This document shows positions 35,821 through 44,257 of a DNA stretch of 64,000 bases, piece after piece (position 1 is the stretch's first letter; each line of letters begins with the position of its first letter). Origin of the DNA: Alphaproteobacteria bacterium SO-S41. GTDB lineage: Bacteria > Pseudomonadota > Alphaproteobacteria > Micropepsales > Micropepsaceae. The translations under genes and the position numbers were made by a program. The stretch covers positions 4,154,001 through 4,218,000 of the forward strand of contig AP024629.1 in the NCBI GenBank assembly GCA_019670725.1. Direction: 5' to 3'. The notes below the pieces were generated by a model that worked only from the letters and a program-made list of their open reading frames with translations, did no database searches and was not told the origin of the DNA.

Positions 35821-37206
35821 ATGAGCGAGCCGGCCGGCATCGCGTCACGCGACGGCCAGCCGGCCAGACATGTCTCCGTCGCCTATCTGGTGATGGTGGC
35901 GGTTGCCCTGGTCATCGGCGCGGGGATCTTCAAATCTCCCGCCGATGTCGCCGCCAATACCGGCTCGTTCTTCTGGCTCATGGCGGCCTGGATCGGCGGC
36001 GGCCTCATCTCGCTGATCGGCGCACTCTGCTATGCTGAACTGGCAACCGCATTCCCCAGCGCCGGGGGCGACTATCACTTCCTCAAGACCGCCTATGGCA
36101 GAGGGACTGCCTTCCTCTTCGCCTGGACGCGCTTTGCCGTCATCAATACGGGTGCGCTGGCGCTGCTCGGCTTCGTACTGGGCGTCTATGCCAACAATGT
36201 CGTGAATCTGGGGCCGAGCGGACCAGCGATCTATGCGTTCGGCGCGGTGGCGTTGATGACGCTGTGGAACCTCAAGGGCATGTATGCCGCGGAGAAGGTG
36301 GACTATGCGCTGACCGGACTTGAGGTGGTCGGCGTCGCCGTCATCGTGGCGGCGGGTCTGTTGCTGGTGGTCACCGCCGCACCGCCGGCGACAATCGATC
36401 CAGCCATCGCAGCGCCGCCGCCGGATTTCTTCCAGGCCATGGTCTTCGTGCTCGTCGCGTTCGGCGGCTGGAGCGAGATCGCCACCATGTCCGCGGAGGT
36501 CAAGGATGGGCGGCGCGGCATGCTGAAAGCGCTGGTCGCGGCGATCCTGGTGATCACAGCCCTCTATGTCGGCGTCAATTGGGCCCTGTGGCGCGGGCTG
36601 GGCATTGAGGGTCTCGCCGCCTCCGGGGCGCCTGCCGCAGAGCTGATGGCGCATGCGTTCGGCCCCTATGCCTCGCTCATTCTCGCAATCGCTGTCGCGT
36701 TGGCGACCCTGACCTCGATCAACTCAACCATCGTCGTCGGCAGCCGGACGACCTACGCCGCCGCGCATGACTGGCCGCAGCTCGCGGCAATCGCCCGGTG
36801 GGACAAGGCGCGGGGCATTCCACTACGCGCCCTCCTTGCGCAAAGTCTCGTGGCATTGAGCCTCATTATTTGGGGCTCAATCACGCGCAACGGGTTCGAG
36901 GCGCTGGTAAATTTCACCGCACCCGTGTTCTGGGGCTTCATGTTCCTGTCCGGCTTTGCGCTGATTGTGCTGCGCATCCGTCTGCCGGATGCGCCGAGGC
37001 CGGTTCGCGTGCCGCTCTACCCCGTGTTGCCTTTGCTCTTCTGCGCGGCGAGCGCCGCCATGGTCTGGTCGAGTATCGGTTTTGTCGCTTATCTCTGGAG
37101 CGATCCTGAGAACCGGATCGGCGCCTATTACAATCTCGCCGCCGTCGTTGCGGGATGCGTGGGAGCGGCAGTACTGGTTTTCACGTCCCGGCGCCGTCCC
37201 CAATAG
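35821..37206 (+). CDS. APC-superfamily amino acid/polyamine permease
   Basis: A 461-residue inner-membrane transporter with about 12 helices. The first helix carries the unwound substrate motif GAGIFKSPADVAANTG; the family pattern continues with YAELATAFPSAGGDYHFLK and a SR-containing SINSTIVVGSRTTYAAAHDW-type segment in helix 8-9. APC carriers of this type exchange or import amino acids, amines or related compounds. It begins 4 bases after the DUF3574 gene, so receptor, lipoprotein and permease should be co-expressed. Confidence 0.9.
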   Translation: MSEPAGIASRDGQPARHVSVAYLVMVAVALVIGAGIFKSPADVAANTGSFFWLMAAWIGGGLISLIGALCYAELATAFPSAGGDYHFLKTAYGRGTAFLFAWTRFAVINTGALALLGFVLGVYANNVVNLGPSGPAIYAFGAVALMTLWNLKGMYAAEKVDYALTGLEVVGVAVIVAAGLLLVVTAAPPATIDPAIAAPPPDFFQAMVFVLVAFGGWSEIATMSAEVKDGRRGMLKALVAAILVITALYVGVNWALWRGLGIEGLAASGAPAAELMAHAFGPYASLILAIAVALATLTSINSTIVVGSRTTYAAAHDWPQLAAIARWDKARGIPLRALLAQSLVALSLIIWGSITRNGFEALVNFTAPVFWGFMFLSGFALIVLRIRLPDAPRPVRVPLYPVLPLLFCAASAAMVWSSIGFVAYLWSDPENRIGAYYNLAAVVAGCVGAAVLVFTSRRRPQ

Positions 37207-37235
37207 CTGGGAGCGCCGCCGGTGCGCGCACCTCT

Positions 37236-37979
37236 TCAGCCCAGCGTGAAGCTCGGGGGCGGAACCGATTGCCCGGCCTGCCCAGCACGAAGCTTCAGTC
37301 GAACTTCGCCGCTGGGGCCGGTCAGCAGCAGTTGTACAACCTCCTCCGCCGCCACCGCCGGGGCCATCATGTTTGAGGCGTTCGCACTGAGTTCCAGCGG
37401 GACGATCCGCGTGTCGATGCCACCGGGGCAGAAGGCGTTGATGCGGACGGGGTGATCGGCCGAGGCGAGCGCCATGCTGCGGACAAGGCCGATGACGGCG
37501 TGTTTGGTCATCGCGTAGATGGGATCGAACGGGATTGGGGCGAGCCCCGCGGCCGAACTCGTCACCGTGATGGCGTGCCCACCTTGCGCGATCATGCGCG
37601 GCAGCATGGTTTGGATGCCCAGGAAAACGCCGTCGATATTGACGCCCGCGACGGCGCGGTAGCGTTCGTAGGAGACGTTGTCGATACGGGCCTCGGCGAG
37701 ACTTTCGCCAGGACGCACGGTCATGATGCCGGCGTTGAGGTGGAGGTAGTCGACAGGGCCGATCGCGTCTGCGAGGCGATGCCAGGCGGCGGGGTCGGCG
37801 ACGTCGCAGCGGTGGAACTGGCCGCCGAGATGTCCGGCCAATCGGCGCCCGTCGGCCTCGTTGATGTCGAGAATGACAACCTTGGCGCCGCGCGCGGCGG
37901 CCAGCGTTGCGACTGCGGCGCCCAGGCCGGTGGCGCCGCCGGTGATGGCGACCGTTGCGCCGTCGAAGGTCTGAGTCAT
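37236..37979 (-). CDS. Short-chain dehydrogenase/reductase (SDR)
   Basis: A 247-residue classical SDR with Rossmann glycine motif TGGATGLG (residues 14-21), LNAGIM near 83, catalytic Ser in VTSSAAG and YAMTK near 155. Asp in ILDIN at the end of the second strand favours NAD. It oxidises or reduces a hydroxyl/keto group. The gene starts 7 bases after the stop of the phosphotransferase gene, so the two are one leftward transcript. C-terminus is somewhat divergent (GLAPIPFDPIYAM and a short PPPSFTLG end). Confidence 0.9.
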   Translation of the reverse strand: MTQTFDGATVAITGGATGLGAAVATLAAARGAKVVILDINEADGRRLAGHLGGQFHRCDVADPAAWHRLADAIGPVDYLHLNAGIMTVRPGESLAEARIDNVSYERYRAVAGVNIDGVFLGIQTMLPRMIAQGGHAITVTSSAAGLAPIPFDPIYAMTKHAVIGLVRSMALASADHPVRINAFCPGGIDTRIVPLELSANASNMMAPAVAAEEVVQLLLTGPSGEVRLKLRAGQAGQSVPPPSFTLG

Positions 37980-37986
37980 GGCGGCG

Positions 37987-39102
37987 CTAGGAATTCAACG
38001 TGCGGAGCAGCGGCAGGAGGTCGTGATCCATGACGGCCGAGGCGGCGCGGTGGACGAGCTGCTCCATCATCGCGGCGCCGCGCTCGTTGGTGGGATCGAG
38101 CGCGCCGGTGATGAGCACGGCGTAGCTGAAGAGAAAGAGGACGGCGTAGCGATAGTCCGTCCAGAGCTGGTCCAGCGTGTAGCCGGTGACGCCGAGCTCA
38201 GTGAGCCGTGCGTGATAGTAGGCGACGAGTTCGGCCTCGTGCGCGCGCCGCTCGTCGAGGCGCAGGTTCTGGCTGAGCAGATAGGCGAGGTCCTGGACCG
38301 CGGCGGAGCGCCCGACGATCCAGTCGAGCGCGACGGCGGGACGATGCGCCCCGCCGGCGCCGAACATGAGGTTGTCGAGCCGGATATCGCCGTGAACGAG
38401 GGTCTGGACGGGTTCGGCCATGCGGCGGTGCAGAGCGGGAATTGCCGCGAGGAAGGCGTCGCGCTGGGCGTGTAATTCCGGCGCCATGCGGTGGCCGAAA
38501 CGCTGGGCGCAGGGGTCCCACGCCATGGCGCAGCCGGCGGATGTGCCGCCGATCTGGATCTCGCCGTCAATCGGCGGCGCCCAGCCGACCTCGTGGCTGC
38601 GCCCCCAATAATGCGCATGCATCGGTGCGAGGAGGTCGATGATCATCCGGGCTTCGCCCGCCGAGCAACCTTCGGCCTGATCGCCGGTGCGATAGGCGTC
38701 TAGGTCTTCGAGCAGGAGCACGCTGTCGCCGGTCGCAGGGTCGATTTCCGCGGCGTAGCAGTGCGGGGCGGCGCCGGAGAAGGACGCCGCGACCTTCTGA
38801 TAGAAGGTAACTTCGCGCTCGTAGAGGCGGAACTGCATGGCGATGTCGCGGTGGTGGCCGGGGTCGGCGGCGAATTTCGCGATGAGGCTGCGCGGTGCAT
38901 CGGGAGCGTCGCCGTCATAGCCGAGCGTCACGCGAACGAGACGGCCCATGAAGCCGCTGCCTGCGCCGATCGGGGCCGTTTCGAACCAGGCGACGCCGGC
39001 GCCGTTATCGAGAATGCCTTGGTCGCGCAGGCGCGCGGTCAACCAGGGTGCGGTGAGCGCTTCCGGTCTTGCGGGATAGACCTGTTCCGTTGACGGACCC
39101 AT
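37987..39102 (-). CDS. APH/EcKinase-like phosphotransferase family protein
   Basis: A 371-residue protein with a kinase-like fold. The catalytic loop is LVHGDIRLDNLMFGAGGAHR near residue 248 (HGDxxxxN) and the metal Asp is in VALDWIVGRSAAVQDLAYLL. The N-terminal lobe has SLIAKF with a Lys suited to ATP and LLLEDL. Such proteins phosphorylate hydroxyl groups of small molecules; relatives act on 4-hydroxyacyl-CoA in levulinate breakdown (LvaA) or on ecdysteroids. ATG at 39102 (GGGGTGAG upstream) was preferred over a GTG at 39108. It leads the transcript with the SDR at 37236. Confidence 0.87.
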   Translation of the reverse strand: MGPSTEQVYPARPEALTAPWLTARLRDQGILDNGAGVAWFETAPIGAGSGFMGRLVRVTLGYDGDAPDAPRSLIAKFAADPGHHRDIAMQFRLYEREVTFYQKVAASFSGAAPHCYAAEIDPATGDSVLLLEDLDAYRTGDQAEGCSAGEARMIIDLLAPMHAHYWGRSHEVGWAPPIDGEIQIGGTSAGCAMAWDPCAQRFGHRMAPELHAQRDAFLAAIPALHRRMAEPVQTLVHGDIRLDNLMFGAGGAHRPAVALDWIVGRSAAVQDLAYLLSQNLRLDERRAHEAELVAYYHARLTELGVTGYTLDQLWTDYRYAVLFLFSYAVLITGALDPTNERGAAMMEQLVHRAASAVMDHDLLPLLRTLNS

Positions 39103-39130
39103 GACCACGTCTCACCCCGTTCTTATTTTC

Positions 39131-39155
39131 TAATACATGTATCAACTTTTCTATC
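39131..39155. promoter_or_regulatory. Palindrome and shared element in divergent promoter
   Basis: Contains the perfect palindrome ATACATGTAT (39133-39142) and then ACTTTTCTATC (39145-39155). The same 11 bases occur at 57120-57130 before the P450 and SnoaL genes. CTATCATGC at 39198 also recurs at 57097. Candidate regulatory region for the phosphotransferase and SDR genes. Confidence 0.45.
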
Positions 39156-39263
39156 GGCCATGCTGTCAAGACGGCTAGCCCTCGCTGCGTCACAATTCTA
39201 TCATGCGCGATATTTTTCGAGGGCAATCGCAGAATTGCCGGCGCGGGGAACAGGGGAACGCAT

Positions 39264-40046
39264 ATGACAGGCAGCAGGCTGGCGGGGAAAGTTGCGCTGG
39301 TGACCGGCGCATCGAGCGGGCTCGGTGAGGCGATCGCGCACGGCTATGCCGCGGAAGGCGCCATGGTCGCGCTGTGCGGGCGGCGCGCCTCGGAGGGCGA
39401 GACCGTCGCGGCGAAGATCCGTTCAGAGGGCGGCGACGCCGCGTTCTTCACCTGCGATGTCGCTGAGTCCGGACAGGTCGAGGCCCTCGTTGCGGCGGTC
39501 GTGGCGCGCTATGGACGGCTCGACATCGCCATGAACAATGCGGGCGTCGGCGCTGCAGGGGCGAAGCTGGCCGAGATCGCGGACGAGGAATTCGACCGCG
39601 TGCTGGCGACCAATCTGCGCGGCGTATGGCTGTGCATGAAGCACGAGATCCGCCAGTTGCTGCGCCAGAAGGGGGGCGGCTCGATCATCAATATGGGATC
39701 GGTGCTGGGGCACGTCTCGATCTCGCCGAAGAGTGAGTACTCCGTGGCGCACTATGTCGCCGCGAAGCATGCGATCGAGGGGCTGACCCGCACGGGCGCG
39801 GCGGATTACGGGCAGCAAGGCATCCGCGTGAACACGCTGGCGCCCGGCATCGTCGCGACGGCGATCAGCGACCAGTTGATCACCGACGAGGCGCCGCTGA
39901 TCAGCCGGTGGCGCGACCGCACGCCGCTGAACCGCCTGGCGTCGGTCGCCGATGTCGTCGGCGCGGCGGTGTTCCTGGCCTCGGACGAGGCGAAGTATAT
40001 TTCCGGCACGAGCCTAGTGGTCGATGGTGGGTATCTCGCGCAATAG
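39264..40046 (+). CDS. Short-chain dehydrogenase/reductase (SDR)
   Basis: A 260-residue classical SDR: TGASSGLG (residues 14-21), NNAGVGAAG near 91, Ser in MGSVLGHVSI near 149, and YVAAK in the catalytic Tyr-x3-Lys position near 167. Arg in CGRRAS after the second strand favours NADP. The C-terminal YISGTSLVVDGGYLAQ is typical. AGGGGAACGC precedes the ATG. It is divergent from the phosphotransferase gene and convergent with the Rieske gene at 40058. Likely an alcohol or ketone oxidoreductase of the island's pathway. Confidence 0.9.
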   Translation: MTGSRLAGKVALVTGASSGLGEAIAHGYAAEGAMVALCGRRASEGETVAAKIRSEGGDAAFFTCDVAESGQVEALVAAVVARYGRLDIAMNNAGVGAAGAKLAEIADEEFDRVLATNLRGVWLCMKHEIRQLLRQKGGGSIINMGSVLGHVSISPKSEYSVAHYVAAKHAIEGLTRTGAADYGQQGIRVNTLAPGIVATAISDQLITDEAPLISRWRDRTPLNRLASVADVVGAAVFLASDEAKYISGTSLVVDGGYLAQ

Positions 40047-40057
40047 CGCGGGGTGCC

Positions 40058-41296
40058 CTACTCAAGCGTGATGCCCGGCTCGGATTCGAGCGCGCCTGCG
40101 AGGCGCGGCTCGACCGCGAGGCCGGGCGGGATGCGGTCGCGCCCGATCATCTCGTCGATCACCTCGTGCGCCCAATAGATGCGGCGCTCCTGATAACCCA
40201 GCATCATGCCGCTGAAGGCCGTCGAATCCAGGGAGGCCTGGATAGGCTGGAGGTTCACCATGTCCTCTTCGAGCACCGCATCGAAGGCGAGATTCGCGGC
40301 GACGCGGTCAGGCGGCAGCGGGCCATCGCCCCAGGGGAGGCCGAGGCCGGTGACCTCAATCTCGCATTGGCCGGGCGCAAGCGGCCACACGACGATGAAT
40401 TTGACGTTGCCGTTGCCGCGCGGGCCGATGAGGTTGGGCCACAGCGTGTGCGAGACGCTGGTGCTGACATAGATGTCCTCGGCCGGGTCGGGCGGCGCGC
40501 CGTTGCGGCTGACGCAAAGGCGTGAATGGCCGTTGGGCATGAGGCCGACCGCGGCGCTGGTGTGGTCGAGCGCGAGGCCGACGGTTTTCGGATGCACCGT
40601 ATTGATGTGGTAGACCTCCTGGAAGGCGTCGACGACGCATTTCCAGTTGCAGTTCATGACGCGCGACCAGCGATAGTCGACGGTCCAGTCGCCCATTGAT
40701 GTCGCCGACCATTCATCGGCGACGGAGCCCATCCAGTCCGCGAGAGGCGGCGCATCGAGGTCTTCGTTGATAAAGACAACGCCCTTCAGCACCTCGCAGC
40801 GCAGCGGGAGAAGGCCGCGTGCCGACTTGTCGAGTTCGGGAAATTCGTATTCGTCAGGGACGTTCACCAGGCGGCCGTCGAAATCGTAGCCCCAGGAATG
40901 GAACTGGCAGCGCATGATGTTGCACTTGCCCTGCGCATCCTTGACGACCGGCGCGCCGCGATGGCGGCACGTATTGTAGAAGGCGCGAATGACGCCGTCG
41001 CGGCCGCGAATGATGACGATGGGCGCCTTCAGCAGCCGCTCGAAGCGCTTGTAGCTGCCGGCCTCGGGGAATTCCGACACGTGGGCGGCGAGCAGCCAGG
41101 AGCGGCGGAAGACGCCTTCGACTTCGAGATCGAAGAAATCCTGGCGCGTGTAGCGGCCGCCGGGAATTTCCGGGAGCGGGCGGAACGAGTTCGGCGGCGC
41201 GCGGCGGACGCTTTCGCGCTGCAGTTCGGCCCGTATGCGATCGGCGAGAATTCCGTCCACCCCTAGTCCTCGCTCCATGCCGCCGGATTCCACCAT
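40058..41296 (-). CDS. Rieske non-haem iron oxygenase, alpha subunit (first)
   Basis: A 412-residue oxygenase subunit. The Rieske [2Fe-2S] motif is CRHRGAP with CQFHSWGYDFDG about 17 residues later (near residues 90-115). The mononuclear iron site is NWKCVVDAFQEVYHINTVHP near 195 plus Asp in the C-terminal LEEDMVN region. It hydroxylates a ring or other C-H substrate with electrons from a ferredoxin/reductase. No beta subunit or redox partner gene adjoins it. The start is uncertain: ATG at 41296 or 41278. A 25-bp element at 41349 lies upstream and recurs before the acyl-CoA dehydrogenase. Confidence 0.92.
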   Translation of the reverse strand: MVESGGMERGLGVDGILADRIRAELQRESVRRAPPNSFRPLPEIPGGRYTRQDFFDLEVEGVFRRSWLLAAHVSEFPEAGSYKRFERLLKAPIVIIRGRDGVIRAFYNTCRHRGAPVVKDAQGKCNIMRCQFHSWGYDFDGRLVNVPDEYEFPELDKSARGLLPLRCEVLKGVVFINEDLDAPPLADWMGSVADEWSATSMGDWTVDYRWSRVMNCNWKCVVDAFQEVYHINTVHPKTVGLALDHTSAAVGLMPNGHSRLCVSRNGAPPDPAEDIYVSTSVSHTLWPNLIGPRGNGNVKFIVVWPLAPGQCEIEVTGLGLPWGDGPLPPDRVAANLAFDAVLEEDMVNLQPIQASLDSTAFSGMMLGYQERRIYWAHEVIDEMIGRDRIPPGLAVEPRLAGALESEPGITLE

Positions 41297-41348
41297 GGGC
41301 GGCCCGGCCTGTTATGGGCGGACTATCGAGTCCGGGCGACGATGCGTC

Positions 41349-41373
41349 AACACAATAGTGATACGTGATGCAA
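41349..41373. promoter_or_regulatory. 25-bp element shared with 45706-45730
   Basis: Begins AACACAATAGTGATACGTG and ends TGCAA. The reverse complement of 45706-45730 matches it at 19 of 25 positions (AACACAAT, GT, ACGT and TGCAA are kept). It lies 53 bases upstream of the first Rieske gene and also includes the GTGATAC word seen elsewhere in the island. Confidence 0.65.
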
Positions 41374-41456
41374 TTTATGCGCGTATGCCGCGCGGCGCCG
41401 GGATCGTGTAGAAGCCTCAGCATCCTGCGCATATGGGCATTGTGGATCGCGCGCAT

Positions 41457-41475
41457 AATAGTAACATGATGTGCA
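41457..41475. promoter_or_regulatory. Weaker copy of the shared element
   Basis: AATAGTAACATGATGTGCA keeps AATAGT and TGCA at the same spacing as the site at 41349 (about 13 of 20 bases alike), 49 bases upstream of the SDR start at 41525. Confidence 0.35.
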
Positions 41476-41524
41476 GAATTTACATGAACCGCCTGCTGAA
41501 TGGCGGACAGGGAAGGACCAGGCG

Positions 41525-42274
41525 ATGGGTGAACTCACCGGCAAGACGGCATTGGTGACCGGCGGTAGCAGCGGCATCGGCCTCGCCATCGCGGACGACC
41601 TGGCGCGTCAGGGCGCCGATGTCATCGTCGTTGGACGCCGCCAGCAGGTCATCGACGAGGCCGTCGCCAAGATCGGCCCGCGCGCCACCGGCATCGCCGC
41701 CGACGTGACGCGCCTCAGCGATTTGAAGGACCTGTTCGGGACGGTGAAGGCGCGGACTCCCAAGCTCGACATCCTCGTCTGCAGCGCGGGTTCGACCGGC
41801 GCCGGTCCGCTGCAGACCTGCACGGAAGAAGCCTATGACGCGCTCATGGGGCTGAACGTGAAGAGCGTGTTCTTCACCGTGCAGCAGGCGCTGCCGCTGC
41901 TCGGCGAGGGTTCGTCGCTGATCGTCATCGGCTCGGTCACCGATACGATCACCGTGCCCGGCGGCGGGGTCTATTCGGCGAGCAAGGCGGCGCTGCGCTC
42001 GTTCGTGCCGACCTGGGCGAACGACCTCGCGCCGCTGGGCATTCGCGTCAACCTGCTCTCGCCCGGCATTACCGAGACGCCGCTGCTGGAGCGGCTGCAA
42101 TCCTCCAGCGAAGGGATGTCGCGCTTCGATGACCTCATCGCCAACCGCACCGCGATGAAGCGCCGTGGGCGGGCCGAGGAGATTGCGTCGGTGGCGACGT
42201 TCCTCGCCTCGGACCGGTCGTCCTACATGACCGGCGGCGTGCTCTATGCCGACGGCGGCATGTCGACCTGGTGA
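41525..42274 (+). CDS. Short-chain dehydrogenase/reductase, paralogue A
   Basis: A 249-residue classical SDR: TGGSSGIG (residues 12-19), GRR after the second strand (NADP-like), CSAGSTGAGPLQTCTE near 90, VYSASK near 152 and a YMTGGVLYADGGMSTW end. It is a close paralogue of the SDR at 58972: long blocks are identical, including the unusual LVCSAGSTGAGPLQTCTE and LIANRTAMKRRGRAEE. ATG at 41525 has AGGGAAGGA upstream; the frame to its left is untranslated leader. Divergent from the Rieske gene, convergent with the crotonase gene (1 base between stops). Confidence 0.92.
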   Translation: MGELTGKTALVTGGSSGIGLAIADDLARQGADVIVVGRRQQVIDEAVAKIGPRATGIAADVTRLSDLKDLFGTVKARTPKLDILVCSAGSTGAGPLQTCTEEAYDALMGLNVKSVFFTVQQALPLLGEGSSLIVIGSVTDTITVPGGGVYSASKAALRSFVPTWANDLAPLGIRVNLLSPGITETPLLERLQSSSEGMSRFDDLIANRTAMKRRGRAEEIASVATFLASDRSSYMTGGVLYADGGMSTW

Positions 42275-42275
42275 G

Positions 42276-43103
42276 CTAGTCCTTGTTGGTGCGGTAGTCG
42301 CCGAAATCCTTGTCGCGGGCCGAGAGGCCTTCGCTCACATTGGCGCGCACGGCGGCGAAGGTGGCGCGCGAGGCCTCGGTGGTCAGCGCCAGCGCTTGGA
42401 TTTCGGTGCCGGCGCGGATCGCGGCGCGCAGGCCCATCAGGTCCATCGCGCGATGGACGCTGCGCTTGTTCATCTGCTGGACATCAGGTGCGATCTTGGC
42501 GACGCGCTCCGCCATCTTCAGCGTTTCGGCGTCGAGATCGGCGGCCGGGAAGGCACGATTGGCGAACCCGACCCGCACCGCCTCGTTGCCGTCCATGGCA
42601 TCGCCCGTCAGCATCATCTCCATCGCGGAGCGGAGGCCGCAGAGCCAGGCATGGAACTGGTTGTCGGGCGGACTCATCATGCGCACCGGCGGGTAGCCGA
42701 TCTGCGCATCCTCGGCGACGTAGACGAGGTCGCAGGCCGTCGCGAGTTCCGAGCCGCCGGCAAGACACCAGCCATGGACCTGGGCAATCACGGGCTTGGC
42801 CATGTCCCAGATGCGGAAAGCGCCCTCCACGACATGGCGCGCCCACTGCCCTGCCCCGGCGGCGGTGTGGAACGGCAGCTCGGCCATCACGTTGCGGCCG
42901 AGATCGTAGCCGGACGAGAAACAGGTGCCCGCCCCGCGCAGGATAGTGACGCGGATCGCGGGATCGCGATCAGCGGCCTCCAGCGCGGCGAACAGCTTGC
43001 CGCGCAGCTCGTTCGAGAGCGCGTTGCGTTTCTCGGGCCGGTTGAGGGTGAGGCGGCGGACGAAGGGTGCGGGATCGTCGATCAGCAGCACATCGTCCGT
43101 CAT
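42276..43103 (-). CDS. Enoyl-CoA hydratase family protein (crotonase fold)
   Basis: A 275-residue crotonase. Oxyanion segments are GAGTCFSSGYDLG near residue 58 and VHGWCLAGGSELATACDLVY near 113, with the first catalytic Glu kept (GSELA). The second site reads IGYPPVRMMSPPDNQFHAW, so the usual Glu is Pro. It may hydrate, isomerise or cleave a CoA thioester. It begins 3 bases after the thiolase stop, and order OB-fold protein, thiolase, crotonase on one strand indicates a beta-oxidation-like unit. Confidence 0.9.
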   Translation of the reverse strand: MTDDVLLIDDPAPFVRRLTLNRPEKRNALSNELRGKLFAALEAADRDPAIRVTILRGAGTCFSSGYDLGRNVMAELPFHTAAGAGQWARHVVEGAFRIWDMAKPVIAQVHGWCLAGGSELATACDLVYVAEDAQIGYPPVRMMSPPDNQFHAWLCGLRSAMEMMLTGDAMDGNEAVRVGFANRAFPAADLDAETLKMAERVAKIAPDVQQMNKRSVHRAMDLMGLRAAIRAGTEIQALALTTEASRATFAAVRANVSEGLSARDKDFGDYRTNKD

Positions 43104-43106
43104 GCC

Positions 43107-44249
43107 TCAAGCCTCCAGAATGGTGACGCCCGAAAGACCCGGCGCGCCGTAGACCTGAGTATAGCCGAGCTTCGCCTTTTCCACCTGGCGCCCGACCGAG
43201 CGGCCGCGCAGCTGCTGCACATTCTCGTAGACCTGGCGGAGGCCCGAGGCGCCGATCGGCTCACCGCAGGCGAGGCACCCGCCATCGGTGTTCACAGGCA
43301 AGCGGCCGGTGATGCGGGTTTCGCCGTCCGCGAGCATCTGCTCCTGCTCGCCGTCGGCGCAGAAGCCGTTCTCGGCCATGTGCATGATCTCGGCGCCGCT
43401 TTCGGTGTCCTGCAGCTGGGCGACGTCGATGTCGGACGGCGCGACGCCCGCCATTTCATAGGCGGCCTTGGAAGCGATCTCGGTGGGCGAGGCCCCACGC
43501 TTGATGTCAAGCGACGGCGCGAAGACTTCGAACGAGCCCTCCATGCGCGTGCGCACTGCGGCGCCGCGGATCTTCGGGCCGCGGACGCCGAGTTCGCGCA
43601 TCTTCTTGTCGGAGACGAGGATCAGCGCCGCGCCGCCTTCGGCCGGCGAGCAGAACATGAACTTGGTGAGGGGGTCGGAGACCATCTGGCCGTTCAGGAT
43701 CGTCTCGGCATCGACCGGCTGCTTGCGCCAGGAATGCGGCGTCTTCGCGCCGTTCTCGAACGCCTTTTCGGCGACGCGCGCGAGCGTGATCGGGGTGATG
43801 CCGTGCAGGCCCATATAGCGCATGATCTTGTTACCGAAGAACTGCGTCGTCAGCATCAGCCCGGTGTCGCCGTACCATTGCGGCAGGCCAGAGGCCGCGG
43901 GTTGCGGGCTGAAGGCGCCGCGGGGATGCTTGTCGAAGCCGACAACGATGCCGACATCGAACTCGCCCGACTTGATCGCCCAATAGCCGGCGAGAAGTGC
44001 CGAGCCGCCGGTCGCGCAGCCATTGGCGACATTGATGAACTGGACGCCGGTCAGCCCCATGCGCGGCAGGACCGCGTCGGCATTGCCCGCCGCCGCCGAG
44101 CCGCCAAAGGCGAACTGCATCGCCGCCCAGTCGAGACCGGCATCGGTCAGCGCCTCGCGCACGGCGAAGACGCCCTGGTCGAGGCCGGACATGCCGTCCG
44201 TGCGGCCGAAGGGATGGATGCCGGCGCCGATGATATGCACGTCTGTCAT
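43107..44249 (-). CDS. Thiolase-family protein, SCP-x / lipid-transfer type
   Basis: A 380-residue thiolase-fold protein. The nucleophile Cys lies in NVANGCATGGSALLAGYWAI near residue 80; the second active-site region is NTDGGCLACGEPIGASGLRQ near 325; GYTQVYGAPGLSGVTIL closes the fold. The 380-residue length and HPFGRTDG N-terminus match the non-decarboxylating SCP-x thiolase group, which often cleaves side-chain or ring-derived 3-ketoacyl-CoA in sterol and terpenoid pathways, acting with an OB-fold (DUF35) partner. That partner is encoded 8 bases upstream. Confidence 0.92.
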   Translation of the reverse strand: MTDVHIIGAGIHPFGRTDGMSGLDQGVFAVREALTDAGLDWAAMQFAFGGSAAAGNADAVLPRMGLTGVQFINVANGCATGGSALLAGYWAIKSGEFDVGIVVGFDKHPRGAFSPQPAASGLPQWYGDTGLMLTTQFFGNKIMRYMGLHGITPITLARVAEKAFENGAKTPHSWRKQPVDAETILNGQMVSDPLTKFMFCSPAEGGAALILVSDKKMRELGVRGPKIRGAAVRTRMEGSFEVFAPSLDIKRGASPTEIASKAAYEMAGVAPSDIDVAQLQDTESGAEIMHMAENGFCADGEQEQMLADGETRITGRLPVNTDGGCLACGEPIGASGLRQVYENVQQLRGRSVGRQVEKAKLGYTQVYGAPGLSGVTILEA

Positions 44250-44257
44250 GGCTGACC

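Noticed and set aside
42246-44255. 669-codon open frame on the plus strand across the crotonase and thiolase genes
   Set aside because: Antisense to two convincing genes; low-complexity composition and no family motif.
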